Assembly: GCA_036506495.1 (NCBI GenBank)
Contig: DASXRQ010000166.1
Span: 1-64,000, forward strand
Reading direction: 5' to 3'
DNA from: DASXRC01 sp036506495
GTDB lineage: Bacteria; Actinomycetota; Actinomycetes; Mycobacteriales; Micromonosporaceae
DNA: 64,000 nt
The translations under genes and the position numbers were made by a program. Positions within the stretch are counted from its first letter, which is position 1. Every line of letters starts with the position of its first letter. Below are positions 24,580 through 33,004 of the stretch, one piece after another. The notes under the pieces were generated by a model. The model did no database searches. It saw only the letters and a list, made by a program, of their open reading frames with translations, and was not told where the DNA came from.

Positions 24580-27128
24580 CCGACGGCGTGCGCAGGGGAC
24601 GGCTGGGCGCCGCGTGGTCGCGGTGCGCCACGGCGATGGGTGTGTCCGAGGCGTGCCCGCGCCTGGTGCTCGTCACCGCCGCCGTCGGCCTGCTCGCCAC
24701 CGGCGCGGTGGTCGCCGGCCTGCTGTGGCCCGTGGCGTCGACGGATGTCACCCCACCGCTGCCGGTCAGGTTCGCGATCGTCGCGGGCCTCGCCGCTCTC
24801 GCCCAGCTCGCGCGGCTGCGACTGAAGGTCGGCTCCGGCATGGTCAGCGTCGCCTGGGGCGAGGCGGCCGTGATTGTCGGACTGTATCTCGTACCGGCAG
24901 GTTGGCTGCCGGCGGCCGAGGCGCTGGGTGCCCTGGCCGCGTTGCTGCTCCTGTCGAGGTACGCGGAGCGACGCAACCCGTTCGAGACCGCGCGCGGCGT
25001 CGCCTCACTCACCCTCGGCGCGGCGACCGCCGCCGCGGTGACCGCGGCGATCAGCGATCCGTTCGGGAGCCGGCTCACTCCGTCCTTGGCGTTCGCGCTC
25101 GTTCTCGGCTGCGTGATGTACCTGGCCGTCACCACGGGGCTCGTCGCGCTCGGAGTCTCGCTGCGCTATCCCGTGCCGTTCCTGTCCGGGCTCGCCCGCA
25201 CGCTGCAGGCCAAGCTGCTCATGTTCGTCGGCAACGTGGGCGTCGGCCTGTTGATCATCGTCATGCTGGAGTCGGACGCGCGATGGCTCGTGCTGCTGCC
25301 GCCGCTGCTGTGGCTGCTCCAGCAGACGTACGGCCAGCGGCTGCGCGCCGACGGGGAGCGCCGCTCGTGGCAGGCGTTCGCACAGGCCACCCGCTCCCTG
25401 AACCAGCTCGATGAACGGGGTGTCGCGGCGGCGGGTCTGCAGGGTACCTTCGCGCTCTTCGCAGCGTCCGAGGCGGAGATCGAAGTGATCCGGGCGGACG
25501 GTGCGACCCGCCGGTATGCCTCGGCCGCGGGCGGCGACGTCGTCGAGCGCGATTCACCCGGGCCATCGGCGGAACCGGAGCCGGTGACCCGGCCGCTCAG
25601 CGTCGGCGGCGTCCGGCTCGGTGAGCTGCGGGTACGTTTCGAACAGCCTCCGGGCGACCGGGACGAGGTCGCGCTCTCCGCGTTCGCCGACGCGCTCAGC
25701 GCCGCCCTGCATGACGCCGCCACGCATCGGGAGCTGCGGATCATGGCGGCCCGCTCGTCGTACGACGCCGTCCACGACCCGCTGACCGGCCTGGTCAACC
25801 GCGCAGCTCTGCTCGCCCGCGGCGATTCGGCCCTGCGCATGCTCGATCGGGAGCATCCGGTGGCGCTGCTGCTCCTCGACGTCGACCAGTTCAAGGAGGT
25901 CAACGACACCCTCGGCCACGCCGCCGGTGACGAGCTCCTCCAGGTCATCGCCGCGCGGCTCGGTGCGTTGGCCAAGCCGGGGGAGCTCCTGTCCCGGCTG
26001 GGCGGCGACGAGTTCGCGCTGCTCGTCACGTCGCTGCCGCCGCTGGGCGAGCAGACCGCGCTGCGCACCCGCCAACCGACGCTCCGGCAGGCGCTGCGCC
26101 GCGCCCGGCAGATCGTCGAGCACCTCGCGGCGCCGACCGAGGTCGCCGGTGTTCAGCTGTCGGTGGAGGCGTCGGTCGGGGTGGCGGTGGCGCCGGCGGG
26201 TGCGGCCGACATGACCGAGCTGCTGCGCCGCGCGGACGTCGCGATGTACCAGGCCAAGGACGGTGGCGGCAGCGTGGCCTGGTACGACACCGCGCGCGAC
26301 GCCGCCAGCACCGACCAGCTCGCGCTCCTCGCCGAGATGCGCGAGGCCCTGGCCGTCGACGACCAGCTCGACCTCGTGTTGCAGCCGGCGGTCGACCTGG
26401 TGACCGGCGCGCCGACCGGGGTGGAGGCGCTGATCCGATGGCGGCACCCCCGGCGTGGCGTGCTCGCGCCGCTCGACTTCGTGCGGACGGTCGAGGGCAG
26501 CGAGCTGCTGGCACCGTTCACCCGGTACGTCATCGACAAGGCGCTCGCGGTCGCCGCGGAGTGGGCGGCGCACGGGCTGCAGCTACCGATCGCGGTGAAC
26601 CTGTCCGCGCGCAGCTTGCTGGATCCGCGGCTGCCGGCCGACGTCGCCGAGCTGCTGCGCCGGCACCGGATTCCGCCGAACGGTCTGGTCCTCGAGATCA
26701 CCGAGACCGTCGTGATGAGCGAGCTCGACGTCATCGACGAAGTGCTCGCCGGGCTGCGGGCCGTCGGTGTCCAGCTGGCCGTCGACGACTTCGGCACCGG
26801 CTTCTCGTCGCTGACCTTCCTGACCCGGATCACCGTCGACGAACTCAAGATCGACCGAGAGTTCGTGGCGAAGATGGTCGACTCCCCGCAGGCGGCCGCC
26901 ATCGTGCGGACCACGGTCGACCTGGGCCGGGAACTTGGCCTGCGGGTCGTGGCCGAGGGCGTCGAGACCGCCGACCAACGAGAGGCACTGACCGCAATCG
27001 GCTGCCGGGCCGCGCAGGGCTTCCACTTCTTCAAGCCGATGCCGCCCGACCGGATCACCGGTGTGCTGCGTACGCTGCTCGCCGCGCAGCCCAACGTCTT
27101 CCCGCTGCGGGCCGACGGCGCCTCCTGA
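24576..27128 (+). CDS. Membrane GGDEF-EAL cyclic di-GMP protein
   Basis: 850 residues. About eight hydrophobic segments (residues 25-255) form an N-terminal membrane sensor, followed by a GAF/linker-like region. The GGDEF domain has an intact RLGGDEFALL (Gly476-Asp478-Glu479-Phe480), so diguanylate cyclase activity is possible. The EAL domain has TGVEALIRW (Glu617), ETVVM and DDFGTGFSSL (Asp737-Asp738), the residues needed for phosphodiesterase activity. Both domains look competent; net activity cannot be predicted. In actinomycetes cyclic di-GMP controls development through BldD. Start from ATG 24576 is translationally coupled to a short upstream ORF. Confidence 0.9.
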   Translation: MTDGVRRGRLGAAWSRCATAMGVSEACPRLVLVTAAVGLLATGAVVAGLLWPVASTDVTPPLPVRFAIVAGLAALAQLARLRLKVGSGMVSVAWGEAAVIVGLYLVPAGWLPAAEALGALAALLLLSRYAERRNPFETARGVASLTLGAATAAAVTAAISDPFGSRLTPSLAFALVLGCVMYLAVTTGLVALGVSLRYPVPFLSGLARTLQAKLLMFVGNVGVGLLIIVMLESDARWLVLLPPLLWLLQQTYGQRLRADGERRSWQAFAQATRSLNQLDERGVAAAGLQGTFALFAASEAEIEVIRADGATRRYASAAGGDVVERDSPGPSAEPEPVTRPLSVGGVRLGELRVRFEQPPGDRDEVALSAFADALSAALHDAATHRELRIMAARSSYDAVHDPLTGLVNRAALLARGDSALRMLDREHPVALLLLDVDQFKEVNDTLGHAAGDELLQVIAARLGALAKPGELLSRLGGDEFALLVTSLPPLGEQTALRTRQPTLRQALRRARQIVEHLAAPTEVAGVQLSVEASVGVAVAPAGAADMTELLRRADVAMYQAKDGGGSVAWYDTARDAASTDQLALLAEMREALAVDDQLDLVLQPAVDLVTGAPTGVEALIRWRHPRRGVLAPLDFVRTVEGSELLAPFTRYVIDKALAVAAEWAAHGLQLPIAVNLSARSLLDPRLPADVAELLRRHRIPPNGLVLEITETVVMSELDVIDEVLAGLRAVGVQLAVDDFGTGFSSLTFLTRITVDELKIDREFVAKMVDSPQAAAIVRTTVDLGRELGLRVVAEGVETADQREALTAIGCRAAQGFHFFKPMPPDRITGVLRTLLAAQPNVFPLRADGAS

Positions 27129-27179
27129 GGATCACGACCGCTCACGTTCCCATTCGGCCCCACGTGAGAGGGTGGAGTA

Positions 27180-29198
27180 GTGAACCGGCTCGCCGAGGCG
27201 ACCTCGCCGTACCTGCTCCAGCACTCCGAGAACCCGGTCGACTGGTGGCCGTGGTCGGACGCGGCGTTCGCGGAGGCCCGACGCCGCGATGTGCCAGTCT
27301 TGATCTCCGTCGGATACGCGGCGTGCCACTGGTGCCACGTGATGGCGCACGAGTCGTTCGAGAACGAGGCCGTGGCGCGGCTCGTCAACGACGACTTTGT
27401 GGCCATCAAGGTGGACCGCGAGGAGCGGCCGGACGTCGACGCCGTATACATGACCGCTACGCAGGCGACGACCGGCCAGGGCGGGTGGCCGATGACCGTG
27501 TTCGCCACGCCGGACGGGGAGCCGTTCTTCTGCGGCACCTACTTTCCGCGGCCGGATTTCGCGCGGCTGGTCCGGTCGGTCGCCACGGCCTGGCGCGAGC
27601 AGCGGGACGCGGTGCTGCGGCAGGGCGCGGCGGTCGTGCAGGCGATCGGCGGGGCCCAGTCCATCGGCGGTCCCGGCGCGCCGCTCGCCGCCGCGGACCT
27701 CGACGCCGCGGAGGAGCAGCTGTCCAAGGAGTACGACACAGTCCATGGCGGGTTCGGCGGGGCACCAAAGTTCCCGCCGCACATGACGCTGCTGTTCCTG
27801 CTTCGGCACCACCAGCGGACGGGGTCGCCGCGCAGCCTGGAGATGGTCCGCCACACGTGTGAGGCCATGGCCCGCGGCGGGCTGTACGACCAGCTCGCCG
27901 GCGGGTTCGCGCGGTACTCCGTCGACGCGACCTGGACGGTGCCGCACTTCGAGAAGATGTTGTACGACAACGCGCTCCTCCTTCGCCTGTACGCGCAGCT
28001 GTGGCGGCTGACCGGTGACCGGCTTGCCGAGCGGGTGGTACGCGAGACCGTGGCCTTTCTCCTCGACGCGATGTGGCGGGAGCCCGGGGGGTTCGCCTCG
28101 TCCCTCGACGCGGACACCGACGGCGTTGAGGGGCTCAGCTACGTCTGGACGCCCGGGCAGCTGCGCGACGCCGTGGGCGAAGCGGACGGGCGCTGGGCGG
28201 CCGACCTGTTCGGGGTCACCGCCGAGGGCACCTTTGAGAAGGGCACCAGCGTGCTGCGGCTCGCCCGGGACGTCGACGACGCCGACGCGGAGGTCCGTGA
28301 TCGGTGGGCGGATGTCCGGCGGCGACTGTGCGGGGCGCGGACCAAGCGACCCCAGCCGGCCAGCGACGACAAGGTGGTGGCGGCGTGGAACGGACTGGCC
28401 GTGCTGGCGCTCGCCGAGGTGGCACAGGTCGCGCGGCACGTCCGCCCCGCCGAGGACCTGGCGACGTCCGTGGCGGACGCGGCGGAGCGGGCCGCGGCGT
28501 ACCTCGCCGACCGGCATCTCGTTGACGGGCGGTTGCGGCGGGTGTCCCGCGACGGCGAGGTCGGACGGCCGGTGGGTGTGCTCGACGACTACGGCTGCGT
28601 CGCGGAGGCGTTCTGCGCGGTGCACCAGCTCACCGGCGAGGGGCGGTGGCTGGAGCTGGCCGGCGGGTTGCTCGACACGGCGCTGGCCCGGTTCCGCCGC
28701 GAGGACGGCGGGTTCTACGACACGGCAGACGACGCCGAGCGGCTGGTCACCCGGCCGGCCGACCCGTCCGACAACGCGACCCCGTCGGGCCTGTCGGCGG
28801 TGGCCGCGGCGTTGACGGCGTACGCGGCGCTGGCCGGCGAGACCGGGTACCGCGAGGCCGCCGATCGGGCGCTCGCGACCCTCGCGCCGATCGTCGGTCG
28901 GCACGCCCGGTTCGTCGGGTACGCCGCCGCAGTTGGGGAGGCGCTGCTCTCCGGGCCGTACGAGATCGCCGTCGCGACCGACGAGCCGGACGGCGAACTG
29001 GTGGAGACGGCGCACCGACTGGCACCGCCCGGCGCGGTGATCGTGGCCGGGGCGCCGGACCGGCCCGGGATCCCGCTGCTGCGCGACCGTCCGATGATCG
29101 GTGGCCGGCCCGCCGCGTACGTCTGCCGGGGTTTCGTCTGCGACCGCCCGGTGACGTCGGCCGCTGATCTGGCGGCGGCACTGGCAGGTCCGCGCTGA
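27180..29198 (+). CDS. Thioredoxin-domain protein, YyaL/DUF255 family
   Basis: 672 residues from GTG 27180 with GGTGGAG upstream. The N-terminal thioredoxin-like domain (about 1-165) begins SPYLLQHSENPVDWWPW and carries Cys49-His-Trp-Cys52 in ACHWCHVMAHESFEN. The C-terminal half is an (alpha/alpha)6 toroid like N-acylglucosamine 2-epimerases and cellobiose epimerases. The family (spermatogenesis-associated protein 20 in animals) is widespread, but its reaction is not established. It lies 51 bp after the cyclic di-GMP gene. Confidence 0.9.
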   Translation: MNRLAEATSPYLLQHSENPVDWWPWSDAAFAEARRRDVPVLISVGYAACHWCHVMAHESFENEAVARLVNDDFVAIKVDREERPDVDAVYMTATQATTGQGGWPMTVFATPDGEPFFCGTYFPRPDFARLVRSVATAWREQRDAVLRQGAAVVQAIGGAQSIGGPGAPLAAADLDAAEEQLSKEYDTVHGGFGGAPKFPPHMTLLFLLRHHQRTGSPRSLEMVRHTCEAMARGGLYDQLAGGFARYSVDATWTVPHFEKMLYDNALLLRLYAQLWRLTGDRLAERVVRETVAFLLDAMWREPGGFASSLDADTDGVEGLSYVWTPGQLRDAVGEADGRWAADLFGVTAEGTFEKGTSVLRLARDVDDADAEVRDRWADVRRRLCGARTKRPQPASDDKVVAAWNGLAVLALAEVAQVARHVRPAEDLATSVADAAERAAAYLADRHLVDGRLRRVSRDGEVGRPVGVLDDYGCVAEAFCAVHQLTGEGRWLELAGGLLDTALARFRREDGGFYDTADDAERLVTRPADPSDNATPSGLSAVAAALTAYAALAGETGYREAADRALATLAPIVGRHARFVGYAAAVGEALLSGPYEIAVATDEPDGELVETAHRLAPPGAVIVAGAPDRPGIPLLRDRPMIGGRPAAYVCRGFVCDRPVTSAADLAAALAGPR

Positions 29199-29228
29199 CG
29201 GCCCTCCGCCCGGGCGTTGGCAACTCCC

Positions 29229-29252
29229 GTGTAGCGGTGTAAGCATGTAATC
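29229..29252 (+). promoter_or_regulatory. Three imperfect 8-bp direct repeats before the next gene
   Basis: GTGTAGCG, GTGTAAGC and ATGTAATC follow one another without gaps and overlap the likely promoter region, 23 bp before the start codon of the next gene. A repeated GTGTA half-site suggests a regulator or sigma contact. Functional role is inferred. Confidence 0.35.
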
Positions 29253-29275
29253 ACTGCTGCACGAGGAGGACTGTC

Positions 29276-29851
29276 ATGGGTAGGCACGCGCCATGGTTTG
29301 AGGGCGCCGGCTGGGGTCGCCCGGGCTCCCGTACCGAACCACCACCCGCCGCGGACGCCGCGGCATGGATCACCGGGGTGCTGCCCGACGACTGGTTCAC
29401 CGGGCCGCCGGAGGTGGTCGTCGACCGGGACGAGATCATCATCTTCGGGTCGCTCGCCGAACCGACGCTCGCGGAGGACGCCGCCGACGCGGACCGGGCC
29501 GCCGCCGAGTCTGGCCGCATCGCCCGGTTCCGGGAGAGCACGCGGGAACAGCGGATCCGGTACGCCCGGCAGATCGAGCACCGGTACCGGCGGAAGGTCG
29601 CCTGGGGAGCGGTCTGCGGGCAGACCCGGGAGCTGTTCACGAACCTGTCGGCTCCGGTCATGACACGGCTGCGCCAGCCGGAACGCCAGGTGCTCGACAC
29701 CCTCGTCGACGCGGGGGTGGCCCGATCGCGATCGGACGCGCTTGCGTGGTGCGTCCGGCTCGTGGGCGAGCACGCCCAGCAGTGGCTGGGGGAGCTGCGT
29801 GAGGCGATGGGCGCCGTCGACGAACTCCGCCGGCGCGGCCCCGCGACCTGA
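29276..29851 (+). CDS. Conserved hypothetical protein
   Basis: 191 residues from ATG 29276, after the strong ribosome binding site GAGGAGGAC. An N-terminal Gly/Trp-rich part (WFEGAGWGRPG) and an acidic middle (EVVVDRDEIIIFGSL, then several Ala/Asp/Glu residues) precede a basic helical region (RESTREQRIRYARQIEH) and a helical end with LAWCVRLVGEHAQQWL. No metal motif or transmembrane helix. The middle with paired Arg residues is compatible with a nucleic-acid-binding or regulatory protein. I do not recognise the family. Confidence 0.72.
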   Translation: MGRHAPWFEGAGWGRPGSRTEPPPAADAAAWITGVLPDDWFTGPPEVVVDRDEIIIFGSLAEPTLAEDAADADRAAAESGRIARFRESTREQRIRYARQIEHRYRRKVAWGAVCGQTRELFTNLSAPVMTRLRQPERQVLDTLVDAGVARSRSDALAWCVRLVGEHAQQWLGELREAMGAVDELRRRGPAT

Positions 29852-29870
29852 CGGCCGGCACATTCTCCCG

Positions 29871-29928
29871 GCTCCGTCAGAGTTGGGGCATCGCGGGCCA
29901 GGCGACCGCCCCACTCTGACGGAGTTGG
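29871..29928. repeat. Paired dispersed palindromes, inverted
   Basis: CTCCGTCAGAGTTGGGGC starts the block and its near-complete reverse complement GCCCCACTCTGACGGAG ends it, so the two family members point toward each other and the whole 58 bp could fold into one long hairpin. Each half is also a shorter palindrome of the family. It lies between two same-strand genes, 20 bp after the stop of the first. Confidence 0.75.
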
Positions 29929-29989
29929 AGTAGCGGCGCGCCGTAGGCTGAGGCTAGCGATCTTCGGGGAGGCGGGAGGGCCGGCTGAC

Positions 29990-30742
29990 ATGCCGCACGA
30001 GTTCGAGGTGCGCGAGGTCATCGCGCTCGAGGCCACCCCCGAACAGGTCTGGGAGGCGATCTCCACCGGCCGCGGGTTGGACTCCTGGTTCATGGGAACC
30101 AACGAGATCGAGCCGGGCGAGGGCGGCCGGGTGCGCACCACGGTGGCCGGCGAGACCTCCGAGGCCACCATCACGGCCTGGGACCCGCCCAACCGCCTCG
30201 CGTACCGGACGGACGAGAACCCGGACGGGACGTTCATGGCGTTCGAGTACCTCGTCGAGGGCCGCGCGGGCGGCTCCGCGGTGCTCCGACTCGTGCACGG
30301 CGGATTCCTCGGCGATGACTGGCAGGAGGAGTACGACGCGCTGAGCGTGGGCGACGGCATGTACCTGCGCAAGCTCGCGGCGTACCTGAGGCATTTTCCG
30401 GGCCGGACGGCGGCGTACCACATGTTCCTGCCGGGGCCGGCGGTGGCCGACGCCGCGGCGGTGTGGCGGGCGTTCACGGACGCGTTGGGTCGGACCGGGA
30501 CGGTCGCCGAGGGCGACGAGGTGCGGCTCGCGGTGGACGGGCTCGAGGCGACTGACGGGGTCGTAGAGTTCGTGCACCACCCGAGCTTCCTGGGCGTACG
30601 CACCGAGGATGGGTTGTACCTGTTCGTGTACGGCTACCGGGACACGGTGGTGCTCGAATACCACGGCTTCGCGGAGGACGTCGACGGTCCGGCGACCGAA
30701 CGAGCCTGGCGAACCTGGCTGTCAACGTCGTTCGGCGGCTAG
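29990..30742 (+). CDS. SRPBCC (AHSA1-like) domain protein
   Basis: 250 residues. The first about 140 residues form a helix-grip START-like fold: FEVREVIALEATPEQVWEAIS, then LDSWFMGTN and the large-cavity strands, as in AHSA1/polyketide cyclase-type proteins that bind hydrophobic ligands. A further roughly 100 residues suggest a second, degenerate copy of the domain. Ligand unknown. It converges on a PadR regulator gene; the stop codons overlap by 4 bp, and proteins of this fold are often regulated by PadR- or ArsR-type genes. Confidence 0.82.
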   Translation: MPHEFEVREVIALEATPEQVWEAISTGRGLDSWFMGTNEIEPGEGGRVRTTVAGETSEATITAWDPPNRLAYRTDENPDGTFMAFEYLVEGRAGGSAVLRLVHGGFLGDDWQEEYDALSVGDGMYLRKLAAYLRHFPGRTAAYHMFLPGPAVADAAAVWRAFTDALGRTGTVAEGDEVRLAVDGLEATDGVVEFVHHPSFLGVRTEDGLYLFVYGYRDTVVLEYHGFAEDVDGPATERAWRTWLSTSFGG

Positions 30743-31266
30743 GAGTCGCCGCTGATCGCGTCCGGCAGCGCGTCGAACCACGCGAGCACCGCGCGCTCGT
30801 ACCCGATGCCGAACTCGAGCGTCGCCGCGGCGTACGGATCCGCCGCCGCCACCCCGGCGCGGTCCCGCTCGTACCCGGCCAGCCGCTCCGCGTGGACGGC
30901 CCGGTGCCGCGCGACGAACGTCGCCAGCCGCTCGGGCGCGACATGTCGACCGAAGAGCACGGTGAGCAGCAGCGGGAAGCGGATCGTCTCCGGCCCGGGC
31001 TCCCGGTCGACCCACGCGGCGAACGCCGCGCGGCCGGCCGGCGTGATCGCGTACGGTCGCCGGTCCCGACGACCCCGCTCGCCCGCCTCGACGAGTCCGG
31101 CGTCGGCCATCGCGGAGAGCTCGCGATACACCTGGCTCTGGGTCAACGACCAGAAGTCGCCGATCCGCTGCTCGGCCACGACCACCAGGTCCCAACCGGT
31201 CAGCGGACCGTCGTGCAGGAAGCCCAACAGCGAGGCGGCGGTCGCGTTGAGCCGATGATCGCTCAT
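30739..31266 (-). CDS. PadR-family transcriptional regulator
   Basis: 175 residues. The N-terminal winged helix (LNATAASLLGFLHDGPLTGWDL then FWSLTQSQVYRELSAM and GLVEAG) matches PadR, and the C-terminal part is a four-helix dimerisation tail. PadR proteins repress neighbouring genes and respond to aromatic acids, drugs or other effectors. Here the target and ligand are unknown; the convergent SRPBCC gene and the divergent purK are candidates. Confidence 0.88.
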   Translation of the reverse strand: MSDHRLNATAASLLGFLHDGPLTGWDLVVVAEQRIGDFWSLTQSQVYRELSAMADAGLVEAGERGRRDRRPYAITPAGRAAFAAWVDREPGPETIRFPLLLTVLFGRHVAPERLATFVARHRAVHAERLAGYERDRAGVAAADPYAAATLEFGIGYERAVLAWFDALPDAISGDS

Positions 31267-31314
31267 GACGTCTCATTGTGTCAGGTCTGGCGTCGACCAC
31301 TATCCTGGCGCGCG

Positions 31315-32460
31315 ATGGATACCCGCACCGGTCTGCCCGTTGTCGGCATGGTGGGCGGCGGGCAGCTGGCCCGGATGACCCATCAGGCCGCGATCGCGCT
31401 CGGCCAGTCGCTGCGGGTGCTCGCCGCCGCCGCCGACGACGGCGCGGCACTGATCGCCGCGGACGTTCAGATCGGCGACCACACCGACCTCGACGCTCTG
31501 CTCGCGTTCGCCAAGGGCTGCGACGTCGTCACGTTCGACCACGAGCACGTGCCCGGCGAACACGTCCGCGCTCTCGCCCGTGCCGGCGTCACGGTCCACC
31601 CGAGCGCGGATGCGCTGCGGTACGCCCAGGACAAGCGAGCCATGCGCGAGCGCCTCGCCGCGCTGGGTGTGCCAGTGCCGCGGTGGCGCCCGGTCACCGA
31701 CGCGGCCGACATCACCGCGTTCGGGGCCGAGGTCGGGTGGCCGGTGGTGGCCAAGTCGGTCCGTGGTGGGTACGACGGCCGGGGGGTTTGGATGCTCTCC
31801 GGACCGGCCGACGCCGGGCGGCTGGTGGCCACCGGCACCGAGCTCATCGTCGAGGAGCGGGTGTCGTTGCGCCGGGAACTGGCCGCGCTCGTGGCCCGCT
31901 CACCGTTCGGCCAGGTCGCGGCGTACCCGGTCGTGGAGACCGTGCAGCGCGACGGCATCTGCGTGGAGGTGCTCGCGCCCGCGCCCGGTCTCGCGGCCGC
32001 CGCCGCCGTCACCGCCGAACGGCTGACCATCGAGATCGCAACCGAGCTCGGCGTGGTTGGACTGCTGGCGGTTGAACTGTTCGACACCGCCGGCGGCGTC
32101 GTGGTCAACGAGCTCGCGATGCGTCCGCACAACTCCGGGCACTGGACCATCGAGGGTGCCCGGACCTCCCAGTTCGAACAGCACCTGCGGGCGGTTCTCG
32201 ACTACCCGATGGGCGAGACCTCGCCGACCGCGCCGGCGGTCGCGATGGCGAACGTGCTGGGCGGCCCGCCCGGCGGGATCTCGATCGACGAGCGCCTGCA
32301 CCACCTGTTCGCCGCCGACCCCGGCATCAAGGTCCACCTGTACGGCAAGCAGGTCCAGCCCGGGCGGAAGATCGGCCACGTGACGGCGCTCGGTACGGAC
32401 ATGACTCAGGTACGGGCGCGCGCCGCGCGCGCCGCCCGGTGGCTGCGCGAGGGCGTGTGA
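31315..32460 (+). CDS. purK: N5-carboxyaminoimidazole ribonucleotide synthase
   Basis: 381 residues from ATG 31315. The ATP-grasp fold begins VVGMVGGGQLARM and includes AKSVRGGYDGRG, the nucleotide loop, and VNELAMRPHNSGHWTIE, the metal and substrate loop. It carboxylates aminoimidazole ribonucleotide with bicarbonate and ATP in de novo purine synthesis. Its stop lies 1 bp before the purE start codon, so the two are translationally close and form an operon. Confidence 0.94.
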   Translation: MDTRTGLPVVGMVGGGQLARMTHQAAIALGQSLRVLAAAADDGAALIAADVQIGDHTDLDALLAFAKGCDVVTFDHEHVPGEHVRALARAGVTVHPSADALRYAQDKRAMRERLAALGVPVPRWRPVTDAADITAFGAEVGWPVVAKSVRGGYDGRGVWMLSGPADAGRLVATGTELIVEERVSLRRELAALVARSPFGQVAAYPVVETVQRDGICVEVLAPAPGLAAAAAVTAERLTIEIATELGVVGLLAVELFDTAGGVVVNELAMRPHNSGHWTIEGARTSQFEQHLRAVLDYPMGETSPTAPAVAMANVLGGPPGGISIDERLHHLFAADPGIKVHLYGKQVQPGRKIGHVTALGTDMTQVRARAARAARWLREGV

Positions 32461-32461
32461 C

Positions 32462-33004
32462 GTGACGGCGATCGTCGGGGTGATCATGGGTAGCGACTCG
32501 GACTGGCCGACCATGCGGGCCGCCACCGAGGCGCTCGACGAGTTCGGCGTGGAGCACGAGGTCCGTGTCGTGTCCGCGCACCGCACGCCACAAGGCATGC
32601 TCGAGTACGCCACCCGGGCGGCTGACCGCGGGCTGAGAGTGATCATCGCCGGGGCGGGCGGCGCTGCCCACCTGCCCGGCATGGTGGCCTCGGCGACCCC
32701 GCTGCCGGTGATCGGCGTGCCGGTGCCGCTGAAGTACCTCGACGGGATGGACTCGCTGTTGTCGATCGTGCAGATGCCGGCGGGCGTGCCGGTGGCGACC
32801 GTTTCGATCGGCGGGGCGCGCAACGCCGGGCTGCTGGCCGTGCGCATCCTCGCCGCCACGGATCCCGCGCTGCGCGACCGGATGGTCGGCTACCAACGCG
32901 AGCTGGTGCAGCGGGTTGCCGAGAAGGACGCGGCGCTGCGCGCGCGAACCGTCGGTGACGGCGGCGGCGTCGCGGGTGGCGGCGGACCTACCGCATCGTC
33001 CTGA
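32462..33004 (+). CDS. purE: 5-(carboxyamino)imidazole ribonucleotide mutase
   Basis: 180 residues from GTG 32462. The class I PurE motifs are MGSDSDWPTM, SAHRTPQGM (with the catalytic His) and AGGAAHLPGM. The enzyme rearranges the product of PurK to carboxyaminoimidazole ribonucleotide. The octamer-forming core ends near residue 160, followed by a Gly-rich tail. The 3' end overlaps a convergent large membrane-protein gene by 17 bp. Confidence 0.94.
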   Translation: MTAIVGVIMGSDSDWPTMRAATEALDEFGVEHEVRVVSAHRTPQGMLEYATRAADRGLRVIIAGAGGAAHLPGMVASATPLPVIGVPVPLKYLDGMDSLLSIVQMPAGVPVATVSIGGARNAGLLAVRILAATDPALRDRMVGYQRELVQRVAEKDAALRARTVGDGGGVAGGGGPTASS

